Source: Rebecca billardiae RCC1528
Lineage: Eukaryota; Haptophyta
NCBI GenBank assembly: GCA_965240325.2
Contig: OZ251228.1
Span: 2,170,001 to 2,234,000, forward strand
Direction: 5' to 3'
DNA: 64,000 bases
Positions 1-10,919 of the stretch are shown one piece after another. The notes below the pieces were generated by a model. That model had not been told where the DNA came from. It searched no databases and was given only the letters and a program-made list of their open reading frames with translations. The position numbers were made by a program, and so were the translations under genes. Positions within the stretch are counted from its first letter, which is position 1. Each line of letters opens with the position of its first letter.

Positions 1-3000
1 GCTCCTCCTCGAACCCGCTCAGGTCGCGCTCGTCGTCGTCCGAGTCCTCCGCGCCGAGCACGGCCCGGTCGTCCTCGGCCGCGTACACCTGCACCCAGCG
101 CGGCACGGCCTCGCCCAGCTTGCGGCACAACGGCTCAAACGAGCCGACCAGCTTGGCGACGTCGGAGATGAGCGACTCGAAGGCGACGCCGATCGCGCGC
201 TTCGCCTGCTGCGACTCGCGCGCGAGCGCCTTCCGCCGCACCGAGCGCACCTGCAGCTGCCGCTCGAGCTCGTACACCGACAGCGCGCGCGCCTTGGCCA
301 GGTCCGCGTCGAGCGCGCCCGACGCGGCGACCGCCGCGGGCAGCGTGCCGCCGTGCGCGAGCAGCAGCGCGGCGACCTCGTACGAGTGCTGCAGCGCGTC
401 GACGAGCGGCGTGTTGCCCCACCGGTCCTTCGCGTTCACGTCCGCGCGCGCCGAGATCAGGTAGTCCACGGCGGACACCGAGCCGGCGCACGCCGCGAGG
501 TGGAGCGCGGTGCGCGCGTCGTAGTCGCCCGCGTCCACGTCCAGCCCGCAGTGCACGAGCAGCCGCAGCCGGCCGATGTCGCCCGAGCCCGCGGACTCGC
601 ACAGCCGCTCGGCGGAGGCCTCCTCGCTCGGCCGGCTGCCCGCGTCGTACAGCAGGTCGGTCACCAGCGCGCGCGAGTTCGTCATCGCGTCGTCCACCGG
701 CGTGCGCCCCCAGCGGTCCTTGACGTTCACGTCGGCCAGCCGGCTGACGAGAAACTCGACCACGCGCACGTTGCCCTCGGCCGCGGCGAGGTGGAGCGCG
801 GTGCGCCGGTCGTAGTCGCCCGCGTTGATCTCGAGGCCGTGCGAGAGGAGCGTCGCGATGTAGGTCACGTCGCCCGCCGACGCGGCGTTGCACAGCGCCG
901 CCGCGGGCTGCTCGAGCTCGAGCTGCGCGCCGCGCTCGCGCAGCGCGGCCGCGACCGCCTCGTGCCTGCCCGACACGGCGTCCTTGATCGGCGCGCCGCC
1001 CCACCGGTCGGTGACGGTGGGGTTGGCGCCGAGGTCGCACAGCAGCTCGACGACCTTGACGTTGCCCTCGGCCGCCGCGAGGTGCAGCGTCGTCCGCCCG
1101 TCGTAGTCCGCCGCGTCGAGGTCGAGCCCCGACTGCGCGAGCGTGCGCACCGTCTCGACGTCGCCCTCGGACGCCGCGTACGTCATCTGCGACAGCGAGT
1201 CCTCGTTGCGCCGCAGGATGGCGTCGCGCACCGTCTGCCGCAGCCGCTCGAAGTCGTCCGCCTCGGACGAGTCGGCGCCGGCGGCGGGCGAGCTGCCGCC
1301 GGCCGCGCCGCCGGCGCCGCCGCCGCCGCCGCCGCGCGGCTGCTGCTGCGCGCTCAGGTCGTTGCCCGCCTTGTCGAGCGCCACGTGCCTTAGCATGTTG
1401 GAGAGCACCACCTCCGCCTGCTCGGGGAAGGCGTCGAGGATCTCGTCGTACGCGCCGCGCGTGAGGAGGAGGAGCGTGACGTCGCCCACGCCGGTGGCGG
1501 AGACGGTGTGCGGCTGGACGATGCCGAGGAAGAAGGAGAACTCGCCCACGACCGCGCTCTCGCCCACGTCCGAGCGGATCGTCGCGATGTGCACGTCCGC
1601 GGCGCGCACGTGCAGCGAGCCGGAGCGGCAGAAGAGCAGCTCGCGCGTGCCGTCGCCCTGCTTCCACAGCACCTCGTTGGGCATGACGTGGCGCTCCTTG
1701 AGCGCGATCACGACCTCGTTGAGGAACTGCGGCGCGGCGCCCTTGAACACCCACGCCGCCTCGATGTGCCGGCGGTACTGCGCCGACGCGACGCGCACCT
1801 TGAGCGAGTGCGGCAGCTGGCCAAACACGTGCGCGTGCGCCGACGACGCCTTTGAGTTTTGAAACTCAAAGTACGCGTGCAGCGCGCGCGCGAGCCGGGC
1901 GGGCAGCTTGCGCGCGCGCGCGTACTCGTCCACCGCGCGGAGCAGGTCCTTGTACCGCGCCGTCCCCTCGTCCGTGCGGAAGAGGTAGTGGAAGAGCGTG
2001 CCGAGCACGAACGCGTAGAAGACGATCTGGCAGAAGCAGACGGCGTTCATCAGCAGCAGCTCCTTGAGCGAGACGGGCACCGTCACGTACCCGAGCGCGG
2101 TCATGCCGCCCATCGCCATGTACAGCGCGGCCCAGTACTTCTCCAAGTCGGAGTTCGTGTCCGGGTCGAACCGCGGGTTGCCCGTCAGCTGGTAGAGCTG
2201 CCCCGCCCACGTGTGCGGCGCGATCGGCCCGTCGTGGTAGCCGCCCACCGCCGCGACGCCGTGCTCGCCCGCCGGCAGCGTCTGCTGCGCGACGAGCCAC
2301 CAGACGCACGCGAGGAGGTGCGGCAGCCCGATCACCACGATGGTGAACTTGAACACGGCGAGGTACAGCACGTTCGTCGTCAGGTCGGTCGACACGCGGC
2401 CCACGTACACGTACAGGTCGAAGACGCGCAGCAGCCGCACCGCCTGCGCCGCGTACCAGGGTGCGTACCCGCCGCCCGCGAGCGCGGTCGCGCGCGCGCC
2501 GTGCAGGAGGAGCACGCCGAGCAGGTCGGGCCCGAGCCGGCCGAGCGTGTACGGGTACAGCGCGGCGCCCGCGTCCTCGCGCTCCTCCGCCGTGAACGCC
2601 GAGCGCAGGTCGGCCTCCGCCAGCACGTCCGCCGCCATGCGGCACAGCTCAAACCAGTCGAGGCTCACGTCGACCGCGAGCGAGAAGGGCGCGTGCGCGG
2701 TGAGCGCGGGGAAGGCCACGCGCATCGGGAGCGAGAAGAACTCGAGCGTGAGGCACGGCATGCGCAGCACCTTGTAGTGCGCCGCGAGCCGCTCGCGCAG
2801 CTGCTGCCGCTGCAGCGCGCGCGCCTGCTCGAGCTCGGCTTCCGCGTCGGCGTCGGCGCCGTCGCCCGCAGCGTCCTCGACCAGCTGCGCCGCCCAGCGC
2901 ACGGCGCGCTGGGAGGCGGCGGAGCGGTAGTGCGCCTTGTACTGGCGCGACGAGCGCAGGATCGGGCGCACGCTCGACTTGGCGCCGTGGGCGCCCGCGC

Positions 3001-3502
3001 CACCGCCGCCCGCGCCACCGCCGCGCAGCTGGCGCCGCCACCGGCTGGTGCCGCCCTCACGCGGCCGCGCACCGCACCGCCCCGCGAGCGTGCGCGCGAC
3101 GCGCTGCGCGCGGAAGAGCACGAGCGTCCAGCCGCTGAGCACGACCCCCGAAGCCTCGAACGCGCCCTGCTCGGCCCCTTTCCCGGCGCCCCGCGCCGCC
3201 GCCGCCGCCGCCGCCGCCGCGCCACCTCCTGGCGCGTTCGTCGAGGCGAGCGATATGCCGTAGCTGTTGTGCGCGAGGAGAGACGAGCGGCGGCCGGAAG
3301 CGGTCGTCCGCTCGACTTCGCCTCGCGAACCCCCCACGCCGCCGCTCGGGGGCTTCCCCGGCGGCTTCTTTTGCGGGCTGCCCCGCCGAGGGCGCGCGGG
3401 CTGCATCTGCCCTAGCGCGGCGAAGGACGTCGCGACGTTGCCCCGCGGCTGTAGCGTTCCCTGTCGGTTCGTACGAGGTCGGGGTGAACCAAATCGATCC
3501 AT
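1..3502 (-). CDS. Cyclic-nucleotide-domain/ankyrin K+ channel-like protein (3' end missing)
   Basis: One uninterrupted frame runs from ATG at 3502 off the left edge (at least 1,167 residues, no stop reached). In order it shows a low-complexity N-terminus, a voltage-channel-like membrane region (about residues 285-520) with an S4-like RLLRVF segment, a pore loop MTALGYVTVP (G471, Y472, V473), a cyclic-nucleotide-binding domain (about 590-700, core GEFSFFLG), ankyrin repeats (about 745-1035, with motifs such as GRTTLHLAAAEGN and DRWGRTPVDDA), then a charged, probably coiled tail. The order S1-S6, CNBD, ankyrin is that of plant AKT-type inward K+ channels. The selectivity filter is odd: GYV replaces the usual GYG, so permeation may differ. 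No intron is needed over 3.5 kb. It could be a non-selective CNG-type channel rather than a K+ channel. Confidence 0.85.
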   Translation of the reverse strand, partial: MDRFGSPRPRTNRQGTLQPRGNVATSFAALGQMQPARPRRGSPQKKPPGKPPSGGVGGSRGEVERTTASGRRSSLLAHNSYGISLASTNAPGGGAAAAAAAAARGAGKGAEQGAFEASGVVLSGWTLVLFRAQRVARTLAGRCGARPREGGTSRWRRQLRGGGAGGGGAGAHGAKSSVRPILRSSRQYKAHYRSAASQRAVRWAAQLVEDAAGDGADADAEAELEQARALQRQQLRERLAAHYKVLRMPCLTLEFFSLPMRVAFPALTAHAPFSLAVDVSLDWFELCRMAADVLAEADLRSAFTAEEREDAGAALYPYTLGRLGPDLLGVLLLHGARATALAGGGYAPWYAAQAVRLLRVFDLYVYVGRVSTDLTTNVLYLAVFKFTIVVIGLPHLLACVWWLVAQQTLPAGEHGVAAVGGYHDGPIAPHTWAGQLYQLTGNPRFDPDTNSDLEKYWAALYMAMGGMTALGYVTVPVSLKELLLMNAVCFCQIVFYAFVLGTLFHYLFRTDEGTARYKDLLRAVDEYARARKLPARLARALHAYFEFQNSKASSAHAHVFGQLPHSLKVRVASAQYRRHIEAAWVFKGAAPQFLNEVVIALKERHVMPNEVLWKQGDGTRELLFCRSGSLHVRAADVHIATIRSDVGESAVVGEFSFFLGIVQPHTVSATGVGDVTLLLLTRGAYDEILDAFPEQAEVVLSNMLRHVALDKAGNDLSAQQQPRGGGGGGAGGAAGGSSPAAGADSSEADDFERLRQTVRDAILRRNEDSLSQMTYAASEGDVETVRTLAQSGLDLDAADYDGRTTLHLAAAEGNVKVVELLCDLGANPTVTDRWGGAPIKDAVSGRHEAVAAALRERGAQLELEQPAAALCNAASAGDVTYIATLLSHGLEINAGDYDRRTALHLAAAEGNVRVVEFLVSRLADVNVKDRWGRTPVDDAMTNSRALVTDLLYDAGSRPSEEASAERLCESAGSGDIGRLRLLVHCGLDVDAGDYDARTALHLAACAGSVSAVDYLISARADVNAKDRWGNTPLVDALQHSYEVAALLLAHGGTLPAAVAASGALDADLAKARALSVYELERQLQVRSVRRKALARESQQAKRAIGVAFESLISDVAKLVGSFEPLCRKLGEAVPRWVQVYAAEDDRAVLGAEDSDDDERDLSGFEEE

Positions 3503-5839
3503 CAAATGACGATCCGGCATCCTGTTCTTAAATATTGTGCGCGCGTCGCAGGGCTTCCCGGCCCTGAACCAACCGGCTCCTATTGCTTTCCGCCTGAGAA
3601 TGGTATGTGCGTAACGCCCCTCCGGTATGTGGATGCAGGTGCGGTTTGAAGGGGGGGTAAGACGGTAATACGCCCTGAGAAGTTCAGAGTAGGGGGGTAG
3701 TGCTGTCGTCAGTGAATCTTTCCCTCGAGAGAACGAGATGCTGGTCGTCGTTTTGATTCCCCTGGTTGACGAGCGCCCTTTAACGAAAAGTCGAAAACAT
3801 CGATGAGTACTACATAGTACAGTAGGCTTTGACGGAAACGAATGATGATGACCCGATTGACGACGATTAGCTCATCAGGCAGGCGAGATAGTATGACGCT
3901 CAAGGGACCGCGGTTTCGGGGCGCCGGAGCGCTGAGGAACCGAGCCCCTGATTATTATTTTGTCCGAACCCCGCGATCAACTCATTCTATGATTATTATT
4001 TTAACGACACAGGTAGGACGAACTCCAAAAAGCGAACGCCGCCTGACGAACGAAGGTCGGTAGTTGTTGTCAGAGCGAAGGTTCTGCATCCTATACTACA
4101 GGTAAGGACCCTGAGATTCCCCATCAACCGCTCCTGGTTCCTCAAGGAACGTTTCTCGGCACAACCAGCCTGAAGCCCTGAACTCGCTGAGCGTCCGCGC
4201 CGCGGTTGGGCGGTACTCCTCGCGCGCCACGTTGATCGGCACCTCCGTCTCCATGCAATGAACAGTGGTACTAGTAGCCGATGATGGCGACCCACCGCGG
4301 CTCCGACCCTTCAGGCTGGTCACTCACAGTCACGCGATGCCGTTGACACACGTGCACATGCACGCGGACGTGAGACGAGCAAGGCGGCTGTGCAGATGGA
4401 TCATTTTCGTCTCATCAGGTCAATGTGCGCGCCCGTCGTCAGCCCGTGATCGGCGCTGGCTCTCGCATTCAACTTATTGGATTGCTGTCGGGTCGGCAGG
4501 TAGAAGATTCGCGCCCGGTCAGGGCCGCCGACTGAGACCCGCGGACCCGTGAGGTCCTCGACTCCTCGGCGGTTACGCAGGCGTCCGAGATCGTTCGAGC
4601 AAGCTTATTATCAAACTCAGCTGGCCGCAGCACGCCGGACTTGCCATGAATGCATATGTGCACCCCAGCACCGCTTGTGGGCTAAGTGAGTCCCCTGACT
4701 CGCTGCAGTACTACTAGTACGGTACGACTGTACAACGGTACAGTACAACATGATCACATAACATGATCACATAATGCTTTCGGGCCGCGTGCAAGACCAA
4801 GAGACTGCCAACAAGTCCGCGATTCTGCTGAGTGCCCAGATGGCCGAAACAGACAGGCTAGTGCGGGCTGGGTCGCCCGCACAGTGTACCCGCACCCGCA
4901 CCCACCTTCGGAGGTGGCTCCGGGAACGGCATCCCGTGATTCCAGTAATCGGCGCATGCGCTGACTCGGAGGGACCGACGGACTCACACGCTTGATTACT
5001 GTACTCAGTCAGCGACCACTCAGCGGATCGGCCGGATGTCCATCGCGCCAGGTTTGCCAGCCAGCAGTGCCCGCTGAGTCAGCTATGCGCGCATATCCGT
5101 GTCACTCAAACAGCAGTGCGCTTATCAGTACCGCGTACTGATACGGGCGCTGTCGTCCCAGGCAAGCGCTCGCGGCGAGTCCTTGTGGCCGGGCGTCGAG
5201 CGGCCTTGACGCTGCCGCTGGGACGTGCAGGAAGGGGCGTGGGTACCATCCGGCGCCATCATGATCATTATTGCCGCCCTATAATAATAAGTATATAAGC
5301 TAAGCAGGCCGGTTTTTGGCGCGCTCCGTAACTTCTAAGGCGAAGCGGTACACGGTGATGAGTGATGAACTGAGCAGGCAGCTCACTCGGACTCGTACTG
5401 ATCTGAGCCGCCGCGTGTGAGAGTGCCACGGACGACGACATCGCGGACCGAGTAGACTGAACTGTCACAGCACGGTAGGTTTGTCAGTTACGGTTGTCAG
5501 TTAGCATTGGACCGTAGTAGTGATGACGGCTGCCGGGACAGCCGGGGAATACTAGGACCGAGAAAGAACGGCCCCAGCGGCAGGGCTGCCTAGCTAACCA
5601 CGCGGTGCGCCGGACCGTGTCGACCGCGACGGACTCTGCGCCACCGCGCGGAGCCGCGCGGGAGCCGCCGCCGCAGGGTCCCATGCCGCCCAGGGGCAGG
5701 GACCGCCGGACACAATGCAGGGTGCGGCCGTCGGGACTCGGGACCGACAGAACCGTGGCACTGGTGATGACTCCGGTGGCCTGCGCAGCCAGTTCGGCCA
5801 GCGCTCGGCCACGGAGGAGCCGAGCCGGCTGTGGTGTGC
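3503..5839. other. Gene-poor interval
   Basis: About 2.3 kb between the channel start and the 3' end of the F-box gene. I see no convincing coding frame. GC is lower than in the genes. At 3979-4020 lies a fragment (ctcattctatgatt...aacgacacaggtaggacg) of a dispersed repeat whose better copies are at 27302-27336 and 28448-28482. The 4730-4775 stretch has short tandem duplications (acatgatcacata twice). Confidence 0.6.
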
Positions 5840-7366
5840 TCACGGGAAGGAGGCGTCGAGCGAGGAGGGCGGCACCTCGAGGCCCACGCCCTGCACGCCC
5901 GAGGGCAGCGTGTACCGCAGCGTCGGCGTCGCGCGCAGCGCGTGCGCGAACGCGAGCGCAAACAGCGCCGGCTCGGCGCGCAGCCCGTCGCACTCGCCCA
6001 TCTCGAGCTGCGAGATGTGCGGCGCGCGCTGCACGATCGTGTACAGGCCCGCGGCCGAGAGCGCGGTGCAGCCCTCGAGCAGCAGCGTGCGCAGCGCGGG
6101 CAGCGCGCCCGTGGCCGCCAGGCTCGCGCGCGCGTTCCACCGGATGTCCAGCGCCTCGAGCCGCTCCGCGTCGTGCAGCCGCACCGCCGCCAGCCCCTCA
6201 AACACAAACGGGTCCTGGTGCACGTCGAGCGAGACGAGCCGCGGGCAGCGCGTCTCGAGGCGGCACGCGTGGTTGAGCAGCAGCGCGGAGAGGTTGAGCG
6301 TGCGCAGCTCGGCGTGCGCGAGCTCGAGCACCGCCGCGCCGCGGTCGGAGTACGCGCCCGCGCACGTGAGCGCGCGCAGCCGGGGCAGCGCGGCGCACGC
6401 GTCGAGCGCCACGCCCAGTGGCATGCCCGTGGGCAGCGACAGGTGGACGAGGCGCGCGTGCGCCGCGGAGGCGAGGAGCGGCCGGACCTCGGGCTCGCCG
6501 AGCGCGAAGCACCCCGCGCAGTCGAGCGACTCGATCGCCGGCGGCAGCGCGTCGAGCTCGCCGAGGTCGGTGTCTGACCACGACACGTCGAGCGCGCGCA
6601 TCGCCGGGCAGCGCGGCAGCAGCCAGCGCGCGCCCGCGCGCGAGAGCCCGTCCATGTGGCAGAGCTGCAGCTCTCGGAGCGCCTCGGAGAGGGGCTCGGG
6701 GGGCACGTCGTCCTCGGCCGGGGCATCCTCCGCGCCCTGCGCCTCCGCACCCTCCGCCTGCGTCACGGCGGCCGCCGCTGCGGCCGGCGCGTCCTCGGCG
6801 CGCGCGTCCGCGGTCGCGGGCGTGAGCGCGACCTCGTTCTCGGCGGTGGCGCTGAGGAGGGCGGGCGGTGGCGCGAGCGCGCTGCCCGAGCACTGGCGCA
6901 GCGCGAGCGCGCGCAGCCCCGCGCACCGACGCACGAGGTGCACCACCAGCCCGAGCAGCGCGTCCGAGGGGTCCTGCCCCGGCGCGCGCTCGTACCCGGC
7001 GGCCGGCGCGCCGCTCAGCCGCACGGAGCTCACAGACAAGGCGCGCACGCGCGGGGTGAGCGCGAGGAGGCGCTCGAGATCGAGAAAGTCGAGCTCAGAC
7101 TCGCCATCAGCGCACACGAGGGACACGACCGCCTCGGCGGTCACGGCAGGTGACGGGTCGTCCGTGCGCGAGCTCAGGCACGCTGACACGCCGCCGCCCG
7201 CCGCCGCGTCGATGGCGACGTGTGTGACCGTTGCCCAGCACGCACGTGCGGCCGACCGCCAGGAAGAGCAGACCAACGACGCGGCACCCCATGCGCGGGG
7301 CCCCGCCCCAGCGATCACGTGGACCAGCACGTCGTGGGGCAAGGCGGGCGGGACGCCCCCCTCCAT
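5840..7366 (-). CDS. F-box/leucine-rich repeat protein
   Basis: Single-exon frame, 508 residues from the ATG at 7366. The frame is open further upstream but only with a GTG. The N-terminus matches an F-box: LPHDVLVHVI, then AASLVCSSWRSAAR. The rest consists of degenerate leucine-rich repeats of the AMN1/FBXL kind (LRELQLCHMDGLS, MRALDVSWSDTDL, LRTLLLEGCTALS), interrupted around residues 190-240 by an acidic/alanine-rich linker. Family knowledge: such proteins are substrate receptors of SCF ubiquitin ligases, where the F-box binds Skp1 and the LRRs bind the target. The target cannot be told from sequence. It faces away from the ubiquitin hydrolase at 7592 with 225 bp between the start codons, which probably hold both promoters. 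Confidence 0.8.
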   Translation of the reverse strand: MEGGVPPALPHDVLVHVIAGAGPRAWGAASLVCSSWRSAARACWATVTHVAIDAAAGGGVSACLSSRTDDPSPAVTAEAVVSLVCADGESELDFLDLERLLALTPRVRALSVSSVRLSGAPAAGYERAPGQDPSDALLGLVVHLVRRCAGLRALALRQCSGSALAPPPALLSATAENEVALTPATADARAEDAPAAAAAAVTQAEGAEAQGAEDAPAEDDVPPEPLSEALRELQLCHMDGLSRAGARWLLPRCPAMRALDVSWSDTDLGELDALPPAIESLDCAGCFALGEPEVRPLLASAAHARLVHLSLPTGMPLGVALDACAALPRLRALTCAGAYSDRGAAVLELAHAELRTLNLSALLLNHACRLETRCPRLVSLDVHQDPFVFEGLAAVRLHDAERLEALDIRWNARASLAATGALPALRTLLLEGCTALSAAGLYTIVQRAPHISQLEMGECDGLRAEPALFALAFAHALRATPTLRYTLPSGVQGVGLEVPPSSLDASFP

Positions 7367-7591
7367 GATGATGAACGGATCTTGAATGCTGCTCGTTGAG
7401 CAGGCACCCGGCGGCGGGGCCGAAGCCGGCTGGGCGGGCAGCGGGCGTGGACGCACGCTGTCGATCGTCGGCGGGTGGGGCGGCCCGGCCTCTTCGGGCT
7501 CCGATCAGCAAGAATGTTCTGACGCGTTCGCCAGGACTCGCGCCCGACAAGGTCCGTGAGCCGAGGGACAAGGGTGGTCGGACAGGTCACC

Positions 7592-8293
7592 ATGGCGGAC
7601 GCCGCGCGCAAGCAGTTCTGGCTGCCGCTCGAGTCCAACCCCGAGATGCTGAACGAGTTCTCGGCGAAGATCGGCGCCGGCGGGGGCGCGTTCGCCTTTC
7701 ACGACGTGTACGGCCTCGACGCCGAGCTGCTCGCCATGGTCCCGAAGCCGTGCGCAGCGGTGACCCTGCTCTTCCCTTCGAGCAAGCTGAAGGAGGCCAA
7801 AGCGACGCAGCTGCAGGAGCTCGAGAAAAGCGGGTACGCGCCGGACGACGGCATCTTCTTCATCAAGCAGTACGTTGGCAACGCATGCGGCACCATCGCC
7901 GCCTTGCACGCGCTCTCCAACAACCCGCACCTCATCCAGGAGGGCTCGGACTTGGCAACGTTCGTCGCGGCCAACAAGGAGCTCGCGCCTGCCGAGCGAG
8001 GCAACAACCTGTCGAGCGCGGAGTTCGTGCGCGCCGCCACGTCTGCGAGCGCCCAGGGCGGGCAGACGCAAACCCCCGAGCTCGGTGAGGACGTCGACCA
8101 CCACTTCATCACCTTCATCTCGCACGCGGGGGCCGTGTACGAGCTCGACGGCGCCAAGCCGTACCCGATCAACCACGGACCGGCGGGCGACGACCTGCTC
8201 GCCGCCGTCGCGGAGGTCATCAAGGCGCGCTTCATCGCCGTCGCGCCCGATGGCATGTTCAACATGATGGCGCTAGCGCCAGCGGCGGAGTGA
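7592..8293 (+). CDS. UCHL3: Ubiquitin carboxyl-terminal hydrolase, UCHL1/UCHL3 type (peptidase C12)
   Basis: Single exon, 233 residues, close to the 230 of human UCHL3. The ATG at 7592 has a strong CACCATGG context. An upstream in-frame GTG at 7556 is unlikely. The catalytic set is complete: Q93 and C99 in IKQYVGNACGTIAALHA, H171 in VDHHFITF, D186 in YELDGAKPYPINHG. The family releases ubiquitin from small adducts and processes ubiquitin or NEDD8 precursors in cytosol and nucleus. It is divergent from the F-box gene, so two ubiquitin-pathway genes may share a promoter region. I use the symbol for the orthology class. Confidence 0.95.
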   Translation: MADAARKQFWLPLESNPEMLNEFSAKIGAGGGAFAFHDVYGLDAELLAMVPKPCAAVTLLFPSSKLKEAKATQLQELEKSGYAPDDGIFFIKQYVGNACGTIAALHALSNNPHLIQEGSDLATFVAANKELAPAERGNNLSSAEFVRAATSASAQGGQTQTPELGEDVDHHFITFISHAGAVYELDGAKPYPINHGPAGDDLLAAVAEVIKARFIAVAPDGMFNMMALAPAAE

Positions 8294-9438
8294 TCAGGCG
8301 CCTTAGCCCGTGCCGCCGACTGCCCCGTCAGGCCCGGAGCCCCCCCGTGGAGGCGGCCCAGCCCCGAATCGGTCAGTCTGTTGGCACCATTGCCCTTGAA
8401 CATGTGGTGTTGCGCAATTTTCACCGCGGTACGTCGATCGCGCATGTAATTTCTGATTATATGAGCGAGTTCGTCGTCGGCACTCGCCGCCGCTCACCCG
8501 TCTGTCTGACGCCCTAGCGCTCCCGCCTCCCGAGGAGGCCTGACCGTGTCTGAGTGACCCGCCGCCTGGGACCAGTGCTGCCAAAATCGGACCGCGCCAC
8601 CGCGGGCCACATCACTCATCAGAAATCACATCATTCGATATCTTTCTCACGACGACTGCTCATCCTGTGTGCAATTCGGCTTGCATCAGCCGGCCGGCGC
8701 GCAGTCTCATCATCAGGCCTGCCGGCGATAGATACCGTGACTGACTGACAGTCTCTGAGTCATACTGCTGCAGCTGCTGGCTGCTAGTAGTGCTGCCCGT
8801 GGCCGTGACTCGTGAGACGTCAGAGGTGACTGTGAAGTGTGAGGGCTGACCGTTGACTTGACTAACCGTTGAGGGAGTCACTCAGTCACTGAGGCCTGGC
8901 GGAAGCGGTCGCGCGTCGCGGTATGACTATGACTACGGCCGACGGCCCCCAGTGGCCGTGACGAATTACGGTCCCAGTGCCGCGCCCTGGCATTGAGTCG
9001 CACAGCCACGGATCTGCCACTGTGCTGCATCGTGGCCATGCACTATGCAGCTGACGATCCGGGGCCGGAGCGCGCGCGGGCATGCAAGCCGGCTGCTCCG
9101 GCGGCCGTGCCGACCGGCTGGCACCCTTGCCAACGCAGCTTGCCAACTCACTCAACTGGCCGTCTGGCGGGGGCGACGAGTGATCCGGGAATATATATAT
9201 ATACTCATCAAGCAGTAGAACTCCACTACGCTACGACTCTTTAATCGTCAAGACTGATGAGTCAGCTTAGAGATGTCGTGACATAATCTGGCAGTGTATA
9301 GTAGTGACACTGACAGGCGCGCGGCCGCGGCCCGCACTCGGGCCCGGGGCGGCAGGCGGGCCCGACCGGCGACCCAGCCAGGTAGTGCGGCGCAGCTCAC
9401 GGAGGCGAGAGACTGCCGCACCGCCACCGTCGAGTCTG
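8294..9438. other. Intergenic interval
   Basis: About 1.1 kb between the UCH stop and the PP2C stop (both genes end here). No supported gene. A short AT run lies at 9191-9203. Short ORFs on both strands lack recognisable domains or consistent codon bias. Confidence 0.6.
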
Positions 9439-10719
9439 CTACGGCGAGCCGCGGGCTCTGGGCCTGGCCTTGGGGCTGCCAGCGGCAGGGGTCCCGGGGC
9501 TGCGTGGACCATGGCGCGAGCCGGCCGCCGGGCTGTGCCGCGTGCCGCTCTGACGTGGCCCGCGTTGCGGACTGCTCTGATCGGCGCTGCTTGCGCTGGC
9601 AACGCCGCGGCCAGCGCTGCTGCCACCACGCCCGCGTCGACCGCGAGGATGCGACTGCGCCGGTGGTGACTGCTGCGCGTCGTGCCCCACCCGCCCGCGG
9701 CCCCGCCCGCCGCGGCCGCGGCCCCGCTCGCTGTGGCCTGCAGATGCGGCGTGTGGCTGCGCGCCGGCTGAGCCGGCCGCGACGGGCAGCTTCGCCACGG
9801 CCGGGGTACCCACTGGTTCTCGCCAGGCGGCGAGGAACGGGCTGAGCGCGATGACGACCACCGAGACGTTGTCTTCGCACATGACGCTCGCGAGCGCGCG
9901 CTGCACCAGCCCCGCCGCGACCTGGTCGAGCCCTGAGGGCTGGCCGCGCGCGCGGCGGAAGAGCTTGTGCGCGCACTCGACCGCCTCCTCCGGCGACAGC
10001 ACGTCCCACAGCCCGTCGCACGCGATGATGATGAACTCGTCCGTGTCCTGCACCTCGAAGCGCCGGACGTCAGGCACCGCACTCACCAGGTCCGGCTTGT
10101 ACTCCACGTCGCCGAAGCCACGCGAGACGCTGAGGTCGCCCATCAGCCGCTCGATGCCGGCGACGATTCTCACAAACCCGCCCGCGCGCTGAATGCGCTC
10201 GAGCTCGGACGGGTCTCCCGGCTTGTGGTCCACGGTGAGCGGCAGCGCAACGCCTGCGCGGCTGAGTACCGCTCGCGAGTCGCCGAGGTTCGCAGCGTAC
10301 AGCGCGCGCCCGAGCAGAATGACGGAGCATGCAGTGGAGCCATCCTCCCAGTCGGCGCGGGGCGGAGCGTGCGCGCGCGCGGCAATCTCGGCCTCGGTCC
10401 GTTCGAACGCGCCGACAATGGCGTCAGTGACAAGGTCGCCGTCTTCGAGCCCGTTCGCCCCAAGAGGGTACAGCTGCTTGGCCAGCGCGACGTAGAGCGT
10501 GCTCGCGGCAACCTTGGCGGCACGCACGCCACCATGGCCATCAAAGACGGCATAGAATGCGCACGGCGGCAGCCCGTCGGGCTTCTTGCACACGTGCGCG
10601 GCGGCGGACCATAAGGACTCGGCCGTGACGTGGCGGTCCTCCATTGACGGGCGCCGCCCCTGCGCGCACGCCGCGGCCGACGCCACCGGCCACGGCGAGC
10701 CAGCAGGCTGCACGGCCAT
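9439..10719 (-). CDS. PP2C-family protein serine/threonine phosphatase with RGG-like tail
   Basis: Single exon, 426 residues from ATG at 10719. PP2C motifs occur in order: GRRPSMEDRHV, FYAVFDGHGG (metal-binding D), GSTACSVIL, NLGDSRAVL, DHKPGD, SVSRGFGD, IIACDGLWDVLS and CEDNVSVVVI. The metal-coordinating aspartates are present, so the enzyme should be active (Mg/Mn-dependent dephosphorylation of Ser/Thr). After about residue 300 comes an unusual 125-residue tail rich in R, G, S and Q, with RGRGGRGRGR-type stretches that look like an RNA-binding or arginine-methylation region. Divergent from BBS1 with 200 bp between start codons. Confidence 0.92.
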   Translation of the reverse strand: MAVQPAGSPWPVASAAACAQGRRPSMEDRHVTAESLWSAAAHVCKKPDGLPPCAFYAVFDGHGGVRAAKVAASTLYVALAKQLYPLGANGLEDGDLVTDAIVGAFERTEAEIAARAHAPPRADWEDGSTACSVILLGRALYAANLGDSRAVLSRAGVALPLTVDHKPGDPSELERIQRAGGFVRIVAGIERLMGDLSVSRGFGDVEYKPDLVSAVPDVRRFEVQDTDEFIIIACDGLWDVLSPEEAVECAHKLFRRARGQPSGLDQVAAGLVQRALASVMCEDNVSVVVIALSPFLAAWREPVGTPAVAKLPVAAGSAGAQPHAASAGHSERGRGRGGRGRGRVGHDAQQSPPAQSHPRGRRGRGGSSAGRGVASASSADQSSPQRGPRQSGTRHSPAAGSRHGPRSPGTPAAGSPKARPRARGSP

Positions 10720-10919
10720 TTCAACTGGCTCTCTGCTCCGCCTGGACGGCTGTGCTGCGGTGGTCAGCTCGGTCCTTGGGACGAACAGCTTTATTTACCT
10801 TTATCTTTTCGAGTCGTTCGTTTTCAGTTGGTGTTGGTGGGCCCGCCGAGCCGCCGCACGATGGCGGTTTGAGCGGAGGCGCCACTCTTGATCACAAGGG
10901 GGTGGAGCGTGGGCTCCCG

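Noticed and set aside
135-1754. 539-codon minus-strand frame and large plus-strand frames in the same region
   Set aside because: Shadow frames of the channel gene: Arg/Ala-rich composition caused by high GC. The frame with ankyrin and CNBD motifs is a different one.
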